Below are positions 37,315 through 46,100 of a stretch of DNA of 64,000 bases, in pieces. The translations under genes and the position numbers were made by a program. Location of the stretch: assembly GCF_004114935.1 (NCBI RefSeq), contig NZ_CP022221.1, forward strand, positions 2,811,001-2,875,000, given 5' to 3'. Each line of letters opens with the position of its first letter. Position 1 is the first letter of the stretch. The DNA is from Bradyrhizobium zhanjiangense. Its GTDB lineage: Bacteria; Pseudomonadota; Alphaproteobacteria; Rhizobiales; Xanthobacteraceae. Under the pieces are notes generated by a model, which did not search any database, was not told where the DNA came from, and worked only from the letters and a program-made list of their open reading frames with translations.

Positions 37315-38859
37315 TCAATTGATAGCTCCTTTCGGGCTGATCGCGTGGCGATCCTTCAGCAAAAAATGCTGGATCTTGCCCAACGCGGTTTTCGGTAGTT
37401 CTTGTGTGAAAATGATTTCGCGCGGCACCTTAAAGCGGGCGAGCTGTGACTGGACATGTGCCGTCAGCGCTTCCGCCTCGACCCGGGCACCCGGTCGCTT
37501 GATCACATAAGCGACCGGTACTTCTCCCCAGTGCGTATCGGGTCGACCGACCACGGCGCATTCCGCGACATCCGGATGGTCCGTAAGCACACGCTCTACT
37601 TCTGCCGGATAGATATTCTCTCCGCCCGAAATGATCAGATTGTTCTTGCGGTCGTGGACCCAAATATATCCATCTGCGTCGCAGCGGCCAATGTCCCCAG
37701 TGCGATACCAACCATTGCTCAGAGCCTCACGCGTTGCCTGCTGATTGCCCCAATATCCGCAGAAAACGTTGGGCCCACGGACTGCGATTTCGCCTGGGAT
37801 ACCGGGCGGCAACTTGCTGCCCGAATCATCGATGATCGCCGCTTCGCAGCAGAGACCTGCCAAGCCGCTTGAGCCCTCAGGCACGAGATTTCCGCCGAGC
37901 TTCGTATACACAGCGATCGGGCAGGTCTCCGTCGAACCGTAAACCTGCAGGACTGGAACGCCGCGCGCGACAAAGCGCTCGACAAGGCGCTGAGGCACCA
38001 TCGTCGATCCGGTACAGATTGCTCTGAGCGAGGATAGGTCGGTACTTTCCCATCGACCATTGCTGGCCAGGGCCTGCATCATGGCTGGCACCAGGGCTGC
38101 CAGGCTCGGCCGGTCACGCTCGAACGCATCAAGCATGGTCTCCGCCCCAAAGCGGGTGTGGATACTCACCGTCGCGCCGTGATGCAAACTCGGCGTCGTC
38201 TGGATGTTCAAGCCACCGACGTGGAAGAACGGCAAAACAGCCAGCGTGTGATCGGCCGAGGTGAGGTCATGCATGTGCTGACTCATGATGCTGTTCCACA
38301 GCAACGCTTCCTGACGCAGCACGGCGCCTTTCGGTCGCCCTGTGGTGCCCGAAGTATAGACGATCAGAAGCGGGCAAGACGGCTCCGCGCGAGGATTGCG
38401 TCCGTCACCACAGTCTCCGTCCAGGAGATCGTCCAACTTGCAGCCGCCGAGAGGCGTAAAGTCCAACCCGACAAGAGAGGCATGGGGCACTTGCTTCGTC
38501 AGGACAGGCAAAGCTGCGCCGAAGCACTGCTCAAGAACGAGCACTTTTGCCCCGGAGTCCGACAAAATGAAAAGGTGCTCGGTGGCCGCAAGACGCCAAT
38601 TCAATGGTACGAGGATTGCGCCGAGTCTCGCGCACGCGTAGAGCAGCGCCAGATAATCAGGCCTGTTGAGGCTGAGGATCGCGATCCGGTCTCCCCTTTG
38701 GACGCCGAGCTGGCTCTTGAAGGCGCGGGCGATCCGCTCGATCCGTCGATTGAGGCTGGCGTAGCTGAGACTCTGCCCTTCGAAATGGATCGCGGTTTTG
38801 CCGGGAGTATACGCAGCGTTTCGCTCGATCAGTGTGCAGAGATCCAACTTGTTATCCAT
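37315..38859 (-). CDS. AMP-forming acyl-CoA ligase/synthetase
   Basis: A 514-residue ANL-superfamily enzyme that activates a carboxylic acid as acyl-AMP, then transfers it to CoA. The AMP-binding P-loop is YTSGTTGRPKGA (168-179). Later motifs are QVYGSTETCP (A5), NGWYRTGDIG (A7), IISGGENIYPAEVE (A8) and PKTALGKIQH, with the catalytic Lys near the C-terminus. Length and motifs match medium/long-chain or aryl acid CoA ligases. Substrate cannot be read off. Together with the carboxylase and acyl-CoA dehydrogenase genes further along it suggests degradation or modification of a branched or unsaturated acid (inference). A MerR-type promoter copy lies about 920 bp upstream. Confidence 0.9.
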   Translation of the reverse strand: MDNKLDLCTLIERNAAYTPGKTAIHFEGQSLSYASLNRRIERIARAFKSQLGVQRGDRIAILSLNRPDYLALLYACARLGAILVPLNWRLAATEHLFILSDSGAKVLVLEQCFGAALPVLTKQVPHASLVGLDFTPLGGCKLDDLLDGDCGDGRNPRAEPSCPLLIVYTSGTTGRPKGAVLRQEALLWNSIMSQHMHDLTSADHTLAVLPFFHVGGLNIQTTPSLHHGATVSIHTRFGAETMLDAFERDRPSLAALVPAMMQALASNGRWESTDLSSLRAICTGSTMVPQRLVERFVARGVPVLQVYGSTETCPIAVYTKLGGNLVPEGSSGLAGLCCEAAIIDDSGSKLPPGIPGEIAVRGPNVFCGYWGNQQATREALSNGWYRTGDIGRCDADGYIWVHDRKNNLIISGGENIYPAEVERVLTDHPDVAECAVVGRPDTHWGEVPVAYVIKRPGARVEAEALTAHVQSQLARFKVPREIIFTQELPKTALGKIQHFLLKDRHAISPKGAIN

Positions 38860-39006
38860 GCGCCTCAGGCCCGCACATTACGTTTATCCCAATGCGCTTC
38901 AGCCGCAACCCGGAATTGCTTGGCGAGGCTCCGATCACATGCTTCGGTTGGCCTTTGTACAGGCTACGATCACACAGCCTAGGCCGGACCCGGTTCTTGA
39001 TGGATG

Positions 39007-39387
39007 TCATGGGTTGCGAACAATGGATATTACTTGAGGGATCTCGGGCGATTGATCACTCACTCTGTTCTGCTCGGCGGCGGTCGTGTGCATCTGTCGG
39101 TAGTGATAGGCACACCACGAAGACAGTTTCTTGCCGCGTCTTTGATATACAGGCTCGCCGCACATATAGGCCGCCCTGGCATCTCCATCTTTGAAGCCGA
39201 TGATGCAACGGCATTGGCCTTCAATATGGTCGATTAACAGGACCTTCTTGACGTCGTCGGGCTCTTTCAACTTGCTGCTCCTGAATGCCAAGCAATATCT
39301 TCGGTGCCGGGTGGTTGCGCGGAGCGGCACTTGCAGCTCAGGCTCTTTGAAAACCTGCGCAGGCCCGCCGTCTGCCTTGCCAGCCAA
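39007..39387 (-). CDS. Small Cys/His protein, GcrA-C-terminus-like (uncertain)
   Basis: The frame encodes 126 residues with the coherent stretch KKVLLIDHIEGQCRCIIGFK, DGDARAAYMCGEPVYQRRGK and SSWCAYHYRQMH. The arrangement Cys...Cys-Gly...Cys-xx-His-xx(x) resembles the C-terminal knuckle of GcrA-type cell-cycle regulators, which read CRWPxGDP...FCGxxx...YCxxHxR. The GcrA DNA-binding N-terminus is missing, so it could be a fragment or a separate small family. No convincing ribosome binding site. Medium-low confidence. Confidence 0.45.
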   Translation of the reverse strand: MAGKADGGPAQVFKEPELQVPLRATTRHRRYCLAFRSSKLKEPDDVKKVLLIDHIEGQCRCIIGFKDGDARAAYMCGEPVYQRRGKKLSSWCAYHYRQMHTTAAEQNRVSDQSPEIPQVISIVRNP

Positions 39388-39779
39388 GGGAAAGCAGTTT
39401 CAACAGAGCGGAAAGCCGGTTCGGCCAACTGATTTTGGCGCGGTGTCGCGCCAGAGGAGGGGTTTGGTTCAGATTCAGGAAGCAGCGCCCCTCCGCAGGG
39501 GCTTCGGATGGAGGTCTACGTCCATCAATTCTGACCTCAACGCCTGTCTGGTGGCCCGGCCCAGGACAGCCACATAGTCTCGGTTCCAGAATGCCGAACC
39601 ATTCAAACCTACGTGCGAGCGGTAGCTCCGCAACCGGCACTCGCTGCATAGCCCTTCCGACCGACCCAGCATCGGGGATGAGGATCATGACCGACCATCG
39701 GGGCTTGGATCTGACCAGCTGAGACATTCTCAATCCTTCACAATCCCGGCGGCAGACCGAGATAGGTGCTAACCTCAAG
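39388..39779. other. Region between MerR-type promoter copy 4 and the Cys/His ORF
   Basis: A minus-strand frame (39338-39778) contains MSQLVRSKPRWSVMILIPDA at the same distance from the promoter as in merR (MSKATPRRRRWRIGELAEAT). The resemblance is weak; it might be another decayed merR copy, or chance. Confidence 0.25.
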
Positions 39780-39810
39780 ACCGTACAACTTAACGTTACG
39801 TGAGATTCAA
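39780..39810 (-). promoter_or_regulatory. MerR-type promoter/operator, copy 4
   Basis: On the minus strand TTGAAT, a 19-bp spacer with the perfect core ACGTAACGT, and TACGGT. It points leftwards towards the Cys/His ORF and the acyl-CoA ligase / ATP-grasp genes. Confidence 0.65.
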
Positions 39811-40232
39811 GCCCTTTTTGGCAGCCTGTGACAACATGGCCAAGCTCTCAGGCTGCCGGAAAAGGGCCGCCGGCCGGTGTGCTGTCGCAAGCATTCAGCG
39901 CTGCGATGTGCGCCAAGAAAGTTCGTCTCGAGATCAGGGTCGCCTGCCGATGAGCCCATTGCCGGAAACGCTCGCCCTTCGACCAGGCGCTCGCTGCCCT
40001 TGCAGCCGATTGCGCGCCTGAAGTCCGCTGCGCCGTCATTGAATAGCTCAGTCACTTCCATCTGGCGCCGACCGTGCGGTGCCAAATGCGGCCGACCGAT
40101 AGTTTTCGATGAGGTCGGCCTGATAGGGCACCAGCCTATAGCCCTTGCGGCGTTCGCGAAACGATCCCGCGAATGTGCTGGCGGGTGTCATTCAACGTAC
40201 GTCGCGGTCACTGACTTCGCCTGGTGCTGGGA
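39811..40232. other. No supported gene
   Basis: Overlapping opposing frames (39807-40085 minus, 39877-40248 plus) without domains. No element recognised. Confidence 0.35.
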
Positions 40233-41357
40233 TTATCGCAGTGTCTGATAGAGGCGGTACAGCAGCCGCGCGCGAGGTCCAATCGACGAGATGTAGAGTT
40301 GCTCATAATGGGTATGCGCGCCCTTGCCATCGACGCCAAGGCCGTCAAGGGTCGCGGTATGGGGCGCGGTGAAATTGCTATCGGAGCCGCCGCCGCTGAA
40401 CGCGTCGAGCAGCTCGAATCCAAGCTCGGCAGCAAGCTCTTTGGCGTGAGCGTAAAGCGCGGCGCCGGCGCTGGTCTTCTCATAAGGCGGACGGTTCAAT
40501 TCGCCTGATACCTTCACCTTGACGCCCTCGGTGCGCGAGCTGATGCCCAGAATCTTCGGCACCAGCTCGTCGGCATGGGCCATGGTCGGGACGCGCATGT
40601 CGACTTGTGCATAGGCCAGTTCCGCGATCACGTTTGGCCTTGTGCCGCCGCGGACGACGCCGACATTGACGGTGATACCGCGCGTGAGATCGTTCATCGC
40701 TTCCAGCGTCTGGATCACATGGCCGAGTTCCCGAATCGCGCTGCGGCCGTCCTCGGGGCGCGTGCCGGCATGCGCGGGCGCGCCCTTGATGAATACCTCG
40801 AAGCGCGCAACGCCCTTGCGCCCGGTGATGACCTTGCCGCCGTCGCGCGCCGGCTCGGTCACGAGCACGTATTTGGCCTTGCGGCCTTCGGCCTCGATCA
40901 GCGCACGCGAGGTTGGGCTGCCAATCTCTTCGTCCGAGACGTAGAGATGGGTGATGCCGAGCGGCGGGCGTGCGTCATCGGCGCAGATCTGCCGGAATGC
41001 GTGATAGGCTAGGTAGGCGCCGCCCTTCATGTCGTAGATGCCGGGGCCGAACGCACTGTCGCCGTCGATCTTGAATGGTAGCCGTTCAATGGATCCCATC
41101 GGATGGACGGTGTCGAGATGGCTCAAGATTAGAATGCCCGGTACGCCCTGCCCCCAAGAAGAGCGGGTAACCAAATGATCGCCGCAGCCATCATGCCCCG
41201 CAACGCGCTCGACGCTGGCGGGCAGGTCGCGATAGCCTGCTGCGACGACATCAGCCAGTTTGTTGATCTGATCCGGCCGCTCCGTCGGAGATTCGATCAT
41301 GACCCAGCGGCGAATGCCCTCGAGAATCGGGGCGATTTCGAACGCGTTGCTGGACAT
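40233..41357 (-). CDS. M20-family zinc metallopeptidase (carboxypeptidase G2/ArgE-DapE type)
   Basis: A 374-residue enzyme from ATG 41357 (MSSNAFEIAPILEGIRRWVM); the open frame extends 20 codons further without family similarity. Zinc ligands and catalytic residues appear in order: LSHLDTVHPMG (HxD), YDMKGG (bridging Asp), VSDEEIGS (catalytic Glu and ligand), TEP, and the C-terminal GAHTHYEQLY (His). The central dimerisation domain carries GAPAHAGTRPEDGRSA. This fits glutamate carboxypeptidase-like hydrolases that cleave C-terminal amino acids or acyl-amino-acid conjugates. The gene is strongly GC3-rich compared with its neighbours, suggesting a different origin. With an ATP-grasp ligase nearby, amide bond making and breaking may be paired (inference). 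Confidence 0.9.
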   Translation of the reverse strand: MSSNAFEIAPILEGIRRWVMIESPTERPDQINKLADVVAAGYRDLPASVERVAGHDGCGDHLVTRSSWGQGVPGILILSHLDTVHPMGSIERLPFKIDGDSAFGPGIYDMKGGAYLAYHAFRQICADDARPPLGITHLYVSDEEIGSPTSRALIEAEGRKAKYVLVTEPARDGGKVITGRKGVARFEVFIKGAPAHAGTRPEDGRSAIRELGHVIQTLEAMNDLTRGITVNVGVVRGGTRPNVIAELAYAQVDMRVPTMAHADELVPKILGISSRTEGVKVKVSGELNRPPYEKTSAGAALYAHAKELAAELGFELLDAFSGGGSDSNFTAPHTATLDGLGVDGKGAHTHYEQLYISSIGPRARLLYRLYQTLR

Positions 41358-41982
41358 AGTTGTCTGACGCCTTTGAATTCGATTGTCATCGTTCTGCAAG
41401 ATCACGACATCAACCATGTACTCACATCAGAATCGAAGCCGAACATCTAGAGAGTCGCCAGCCGTTGTGACGCAGGCGTGCCCCTGGATCCGATCTTGCT
41501 GCGGCAACGATGTACGCGCCTGTCGATCTTAACTTGAGCTACCAAAGCTGGTAGTTTTCGACTGGATTATGCGGCCCCAAGAAGAAGGCCGTTCTGGATT
41601 GTTCGTTCTGGTGAGCTGTGATTATTCCAATCAGGACCTTCCAGCGACATCCGCGCAAATCGCATTGTCCTGACCAGGTGACCCCCACGCGTCTCAACGC
41701 GGGAGGTCGCCGGCCAGCGCCAGCATAGTACGAGCGGCGAAGCGCCGAAATCGCCGGAGCTGAGGTGACCTCTCAATACGAGCTCTAATCTGTGAAACAG
41801 TTGCAGCCCGGTCGATTGTCCGATGACTGTCGCTGGAAGCGACCAGAGATTAGAGTTGTGGTCGCGATCCGACCAGCTGGGCTGGAACCTCGCTGGCGCC
41901 GCCGCGCGGAGGGGATGATGCCGATTGCGGTATCGGCGCGCGCCTACCAGAGTTTCTCCGCATGTAGACGGCATCGGCGCAC
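41358..41982. other. Gap, nothing recognised
   Basis: One 135-codon minus-strand frame (41567-41974) has no domain or start signal. No element seen. Confidence 0.35.
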
Positions 41983-42168
41983 CTAAAGCGCCTTTAGGAG
42001 AATACGTTTTTTTGCCTCGATGAGATGCTTATCCAGCGTCGCGTGCAGCGCACCCCGCAACTCCGGCGGGATCGAGCTATCTGTATCGATCAATTCCCGG
42101 AACTTCCGAATGAGGTGCTCTAACGCTGCAATAGATCCTTGTGTTTCAATCTTCAGCCAGGACATCAT
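41983..42168 (-). CDS. Small helical hypothetical protein (61 aa)
   Basis: The ATG at 42168 has AAAGGAGAG 5 nt upstream, so this start is much better than the longer open frame to 42318. The product reads MMSWLKIETQGSIAALEHLI, RKFRELIDTDSSIPPELRGA, then LDKHLIEAKKRILLKAL: two amphipathic helices, basic C-terminus. No family recognised. It lies between the M20 peptidase and the TrpD-like gene on the same strand and may belong to that transcription unit. Confidence 0.6.
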   Translation of the reverse strand: MMSWLKIETQGSIAALEHLIRKFRELIDTDSSIPPELRGALHATLDKHLIEAKKRILLKAL

Positions 42169-42424
42169 CGATTCTCTCCTTTGCGCGCAGCGCGCTTCGT
42201 CGTGGGCCCTCACCGCGGCAATCCTGGCTGCAACAGGCTCTCGTCGATAAAAAAGTTGGCGCTCGGGCCGCGTGCTCAGCGCGAATTTCTTTGGTGAGGG
42301 CGAGCGCAGGCGGCGCACGCTCCTTGAAATCCCGCAGAAGTGATGCGCATTCGCGCCTGAAATACTTTCGCGCTCGTGAGCAGCAGTCTTGGTCGGAATA
42401 CTGGAACATCGGCCAGCTCGGCCG

Positions 42425-43438
42425 TCACGCGTTCGAAACCGCGATCAGGCGCTTCAGTCGAGCGGCTGCGGCGCCGCCATCAAGTGATTCTTGTCCAAGT
42501 GCTACGCCTTCCTGCAGGGTCGAGGCCCGGCCGGCCACGACCAATGCCGCCGCCGCGTTCAAAAGCGCGGCGTCGCGAAATCGACCTGGTTCGCCATTAA
42601 GCACATTTTGCAGAGCAACGGCATTAGCCTCGGCATCGCTGCTCTCCAACGCGTCGTTGCGGCAGCGGGGGAGCCCGGCTTCTTCCGGCGTCACTTCGAA
42701 GGTGCGGACTATACCCGCCTCAAGCGCAGCAACAAAGGTTGGACCGGTAAGGGTTATTTCGTCGAGCCCGTCCGAGCCATGAACAACCCATACCGACTCG
42801 GCACCAAGGTTCTTCAAGACGTACGCCAGAGGCTGGACCCATTCGGGAGAGAATACCCCAACGATCTGCCGCTTGACCCTGGCCGGATTGGACAGAGGCT
42901 CGATTAGATTAAAGATCGTGTGGGTTCCAAGTGCGGTCCGGATCTGGCCGACGCGCTGCATCGCCGGATAATGGGCTGACGCAAACATGAAGCCGATGTT
43001 GGCTTCCTGTACACAACGTGCAATAGCTTCAGGCTTGAGATCGACCTTCACGCCGAGGCGCGCCAACACGTCTGCGGCGCTTGAACCCGAAGACGCAGCG
43101 CGGTTGGCATGCTTGGCGACAGGAATGCCGACCCCGGCGACGATGAAGGAAGCACACGTCGACACGTTGACCGAATATATAGGGGTGTCGCTCGTGCCAG
43201 CGATACCGACGGGGTCGCATGCCGCCTCCACGCGCGGCATTCTATTCCGCATCGCGGAGGCGGCGCCGGTGACTTCTTCGACCGTCTCGCCCCGGACCCG
43301 CATCCCCATCAACAAGCCACCGATTTGCGAGGGAGTCGCGTGCCCCGACATCATGCTGTCGAAGGCTGACGTAGTTTCCTCGCGCGTCAGAGTGGCGCCG
43401 GTGGCAACTTTGCCGATGATTGATCTAAGCTCTTCCAT
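42425..43438 (-). CDS. Anthranilate phosphoribosyltransferase (TrpD) paralogue with altered PRPP loop
   Basis: A 337-residue protein colinear with TrpD. N-terminal helices ([20 protein letters not shown]) and the core [54 protein letters not shown] and [12 protein letters not shown] are well conserved. But the PRPP/pyrophosphate loop GTGGDG of true TrpD is GTSDTP (81-86), and KHGNRALSS is KHANRAASS (109-117). These changes hit the catalytic loop, so the enzyme probably does not make phosphoribosyl anthranilate, and it is not with trp genes. It begins just downstream of a MerR-type promoter. Function unknown; a phosphoribosyltransferase-fold enzyme on another substrate is likely. Confidence 0.85.
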   Translation of the reverse strand: MEELRSIIGKVATGATLTREETTSAFDSMMSGHATPSQIGGLLMGMRVRGETVEEVTGAASAMRNRMPRVEAACDPVGIAGTSDTPIYSVNVSTCASFIVAGVGIPVAKHANRAASSGSSAADVLARLGVKVDLKPEAIARCVQEANIGFMFASAHYPAMQRVGQIRTALGTHTIFNLIEPLSNPARVKRQIVGVFSPEWVQPLAYVLKNLGAESVWVVHGSDGLDEITLTGPTFVAALEAGIVRTFEVTPEEAGLPRCRNDALESSDAEANAVALQNVLNGEPGRFRDAALLNAAAALVVAGRASTLQEGVALGQESLDGGAAAARLKRLIAVSNA

Positions 43439-43524
43439 CGAACTTTACACGTTCCTTGTCCAAACCCTCGATCTCTTCCGCGACGCTTGAGGCGGCAGTC
43501 GGTTGAGTGTGGGCGCCCTTGGCG

Positions 43525-43555
43525 AGGCTACAACCTGACGTTACGTGAGGGTCAA
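43525..43555 (-). promoter_or_regulatory. MerR-type promoter/operator, copy 5
   Basis: On the minus strand TTGACC, a 19-bp spacer with ACGTAACGT, and TAGCCT. The dyad here is the most complete (CCTSACGTWACGTSAGG form). It sits 87 bp ahead of the TrpD-like start codon, an ideal promoter position. Confidence 0.75.
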
Positions 43556-43939
43556 GCTCTCCTTTTCGTGGTGCCATCGAGAGCAGATCGTCGGCCAGTT
43601 AGAACGCTGTAGTTTCTTGATGCCAGGACCGATGGCACTGTCTCGCGCCCGCCTGCCGCGTCCGCAGCGGCCTCTTTACCGCGCTGTTCCGGCCGGATCA
43701 CCGCATCGTTCAAAGCCTTTTAGCTTTCGGGCGCCGTCGTCGTGGAGCATTGAAGCGGCTTCCTCTACCTGCTTCGCCAGTATTGGTGCTGGGGAGATGG
43801 AGCCCGATCTCAGCTGGGCTCTACAAATAACCCCACCTGATTGTAAATGAAGGTGCGCAGCACAGCCTTCATAGAGCGATCGACGCGTTCCGTTGATCCG
43901 CCCGCATGAGGCGGTAAGCCACCCGTGTTCGGTCCTGCC
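43556..43939. other. Gap between TrpD-like promoter and carboxylase operon end
   Basis: Nothing supported. A plus-strand frame (43545-43850) is Arg/Ser-rich without motif. Confidence 0.35.
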
Positions 43940-45547
43940 TTACAGTCGGAATACGCCGTACTGCGGCGCATCGATCGGCGCATTGAGCGAAGCGCTCAAT
44001 GCGATTGCGAGGGCAGTTCTGGTATCGACAGGATCAAGAATGCCGTCGTCCCAGATTTCCGAGGTCGCATAATAGGCACTTGACCGCTCGCGATATTCTT
44101 CAAGAATTGGTGCTCGAATGGCTGCCAATTCCTGCTCCGAGAGGCGCCCTCCGGCGCGAGCCAATTGTCTCGCCTTGACGTGGGTGAGAACTCCGGCGGC
44201 CTGCTCGGCGCCCATCGCAGATATCTGAGAATTCGGCCAGCTGAACACGAATCGAGGATCAAACGCGCGTCCCGACATAGCGTAAGTTCCTGCGCCGTGC
44301 GAGCTATTGCAAATGATCGTAAACTTCGGCACGGACGCTCCGGACACCGCCATGATCAGCTTGGCGCCGTCCTTGGTGATCCCACGCCGTTCATATTCGC
44401 GGCCAACCATAAAGCCAGTTACGTTCTGCAGGAAGAGCAGGGGCGTCCGGTTCTTGTCGCACAGTTGAATGAAATGAGCCCCCTTTTGCGCGCTGTCGCC
44501 GAACAGCACGCCATTATTGGCAATGATCCCGATTTGATATCCATGAAGCCGCGCAAAGCCGCACACGAGTGATGTCGCATAGCGCGGCTGGTATTCTTGA
44601 AATCGGCTGCCATCGACCAGACGAGCGATGATCTCTCGCATGTCGAACTGCGCTCGCGCGTCCTTTGGAATGATACCGTAGAGTTCGGACGCACAATAGG
44701 CGGGCGGCTCGGGGGCCACTCGATCGATCGAGGTCTTCGCCGGTTGGTGGAAGCGAGCAACGACGTCGCGCGCAATCGCAATCGCATGGATTTCAGAGCT
44801 TGCGAAGTAATCACAGGTGCCCGACACGCTGGTATGCATGATGGCGCCGCCAAGTTCGTCGGCGGACACTTGTTCGCCGGTGGCAGCCTTCACGACCGGA
44901 GGGCCGCCGAGAAAAATCGCTCCATTGCCTTCGACGATAATGTTGTATTCACTAAGCGCAGGGACGTAGGCCCCTGCCGCGGTGCAGTGGCCCATGACGA
45001 TGGCGACCTGCGGCACACCCATCTTCGAGAGAACGGATTGATTGCGGAGAATTCGACCGGCATGGTAGCGATCAGCAAAGAATTCCGCCTGCAAAGGCAG
45101 GAATCCGCCGGCGCAGTCGCACATGTGAACCACCGGCAGACGGTTTTCGATGGCTATATCCAGTGTCCGCACGATCTTCTTGACCGAGAGTGGATACCAT
45201 GCGCCGCTCTTCACGCTGGCATCGTCGGCGTGAACAATAACCTCTCGCCCCGCCACAATGCCGATGCCGACAACCTGGGCGGCGCCGGGCACCTCGCCGT
45301 CGTATGCCTTGTTAGCCGCCAGCGTCGAAAGTTCTAGGAACGGAGTTTCCGGATCGAGCAAGGCCGCGAGCCGCTCACGAACAAACAGTTTATTCTGCCG
45401 ACGCAGCCGCTCGAAGTCCCGCTCAGGCCTGTGGAAGCGGGCAACGCGTTGGCGCTCCTTCAATTCGGCGGCAAGTTGTCTGTTGTGCAGGTCGTTGCGA
45501 CGAAATTCCTGCGAGTTCACGTTCGCCACGGAACCGATCCGCTGCAT
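43940..45547 (-). CDS. Acyl-CoA carboxylase, carboxyltransferase subunit (MccB-like)
   Basis: A 535-residue biotin-dependent carboxyltransferase of the methylcrotonoyl/geranyl-CoA carboxylase beta class. The start ATG 45547 (MQRIGSVANVNSQEFRRNDL) lies 1 bp after the stop of the biotin-carrier gene. N- and C-lobe crotonase folds include LLDPETPFLELSTLAANKAY, GIGIVAGREVIVHADDASVK, GHCTAAGAYVPALSE, FLGGPPVVKAATGEQVSADE, FLQNVTGFMVGREYE and SSHGAGTYAMSGRAFDP. 'KGAHFIQLC' and 'GFMVG' are typical of MCC rather than propionyl-CoA carboxylase. Forms a complex with the two preceding gene products. Confidence 0.9.
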   Translation of the reverse strand: MQRIGSVANVNSQEFRRNDLHNRQLAAELKERQRVARFHRPERDFERLRRQNKLFVRERLAALLDPETPFLELSTLAANKAYDGEVPGAAQVVGIGIVAGREVIVHADDASVKSGAWYPLSVKKIVRTLDIAIENRLPVVHMCDCAGGFLPLQAEFFADRYHAGRILRNQSVLSKMGVPQVAIVMGHCTAAGAYVPALSEYNIIVEGNGAIFLGGPPVVKAATGEQVSADELGGAIMHTSVSGTCDYFASSEIHAIAIARDVVARFHQPAKTSIDRVAPEPPAYCASELYGIIPKDARAQFDMREIIARLVDGSRFQEYQPRYATSLVCGFARLHGYQIGIIANNGVLFGDSAQKGAHFIQLCDKNRTPLLFLQNVTGFMVGREYERRGITKDGAKLIMAVSGASVPKFTIICNSSHGAGTYAMSGRAFDPRFVFSWPNSQISAMGAEQAAGVLTHVKARQLARAGGRLSEQELAAIRAPILEEYRERSSAYYATSEIWDDGILDPVDTRTALAIALSASLNAPIDAPQYGVFRL

Positions 45548-45548
45548 T

Positions 45549-46100
45549 TCAGCGCCCTTCTTTAGAGAGCGTGACCAGCACAGCGTCGTGCTCGAAGCTC
45601 TCACCTTCCTTGACGTGAATTCGATGGACGATGCCATCCTGTGGTGAGCGTATGATCGTTTCCAGCTTCATGCTTTCAATCAGCATCAGTGCCATTCCCG
45701 CCGAGACCGATTGACCGGACGAAACTGTGATCGCAACAACAAAGCCAGGCATCGGCGCCCGGGCCACCAGAGCGTGAGTCGCGTTATTGCCGGATGCGCA
45801 CGCTCGCAACGGGTCATTGTAGCGCAAAATGCGCGTCCTGCCGCGGATGTGGAGGTGAATTAGCTCCCCATCGATGGCAAACCTGACCGGTTCGCTCTGG
45901 CCCGCAATGGTCAAGATGCCGCTACTGTCATTGCAATGGGTGAACGCGACGGGGGTAATCACCTGGTCTCGGAGATGGAGCCGGTAGTCTTGCTGGTTGG
46001 GTGAAAGCCACAATTCATGATATACGCCGTCGACATCGAATGAGTGATACACGTCAATTTCTCCAACTACCGAGCGCTGCGTGAAGCTCGGGCACGGCAT
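45549..46100 (-). CDS. Biotin carboxyl carrier / BT-domain subunit
   Basis: A 183-residue protein equivalent to the C-terminal third of MCC alpha: a beta-rich BT-like domain (residues 10-105) followed by a biotinyl domain, VARAPMPGFVVAITVSSGQS ... MLIESMKLETIIRSP, with the biotinylation Lys in ESMKLE (AMKM is commoner). In most MCCs this is fused to biotin carboxylase; here it is separate. The ATG at 46100 overlaps the upstream biotin carboxylase gene by 47 bp, so this looks like gene fission with coupled translation. Confidence 0.85.
   Translation of the reverse strand: MPCPSFTQRSVVGEIDVYHSFDVDGVYHELWLSPNQQDYRLHLRDQVITPVAFTHCNDSSGILTIAGQSEPVRFAIDGELIHLHIRGRTRILRYNDPLRACASGNNATHALVARAPMPGFVVAITVSSGQSVSAGMALMLIESMKLETIIRSPQDGIVHRIHVKEGESFEHDAVLVTLSKEGR

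Noticed and set aside
38158..38982. 274-codon plus-strand frame
   Set aside because: Antisense to the acyl-CoA ligase, whose ANL motifs are unambiguous.
44597..45337. 246-codon plus-strand frame
   Set aside because: Antisense to the carboxyltransferase gene; His/Arg-rich without motif.
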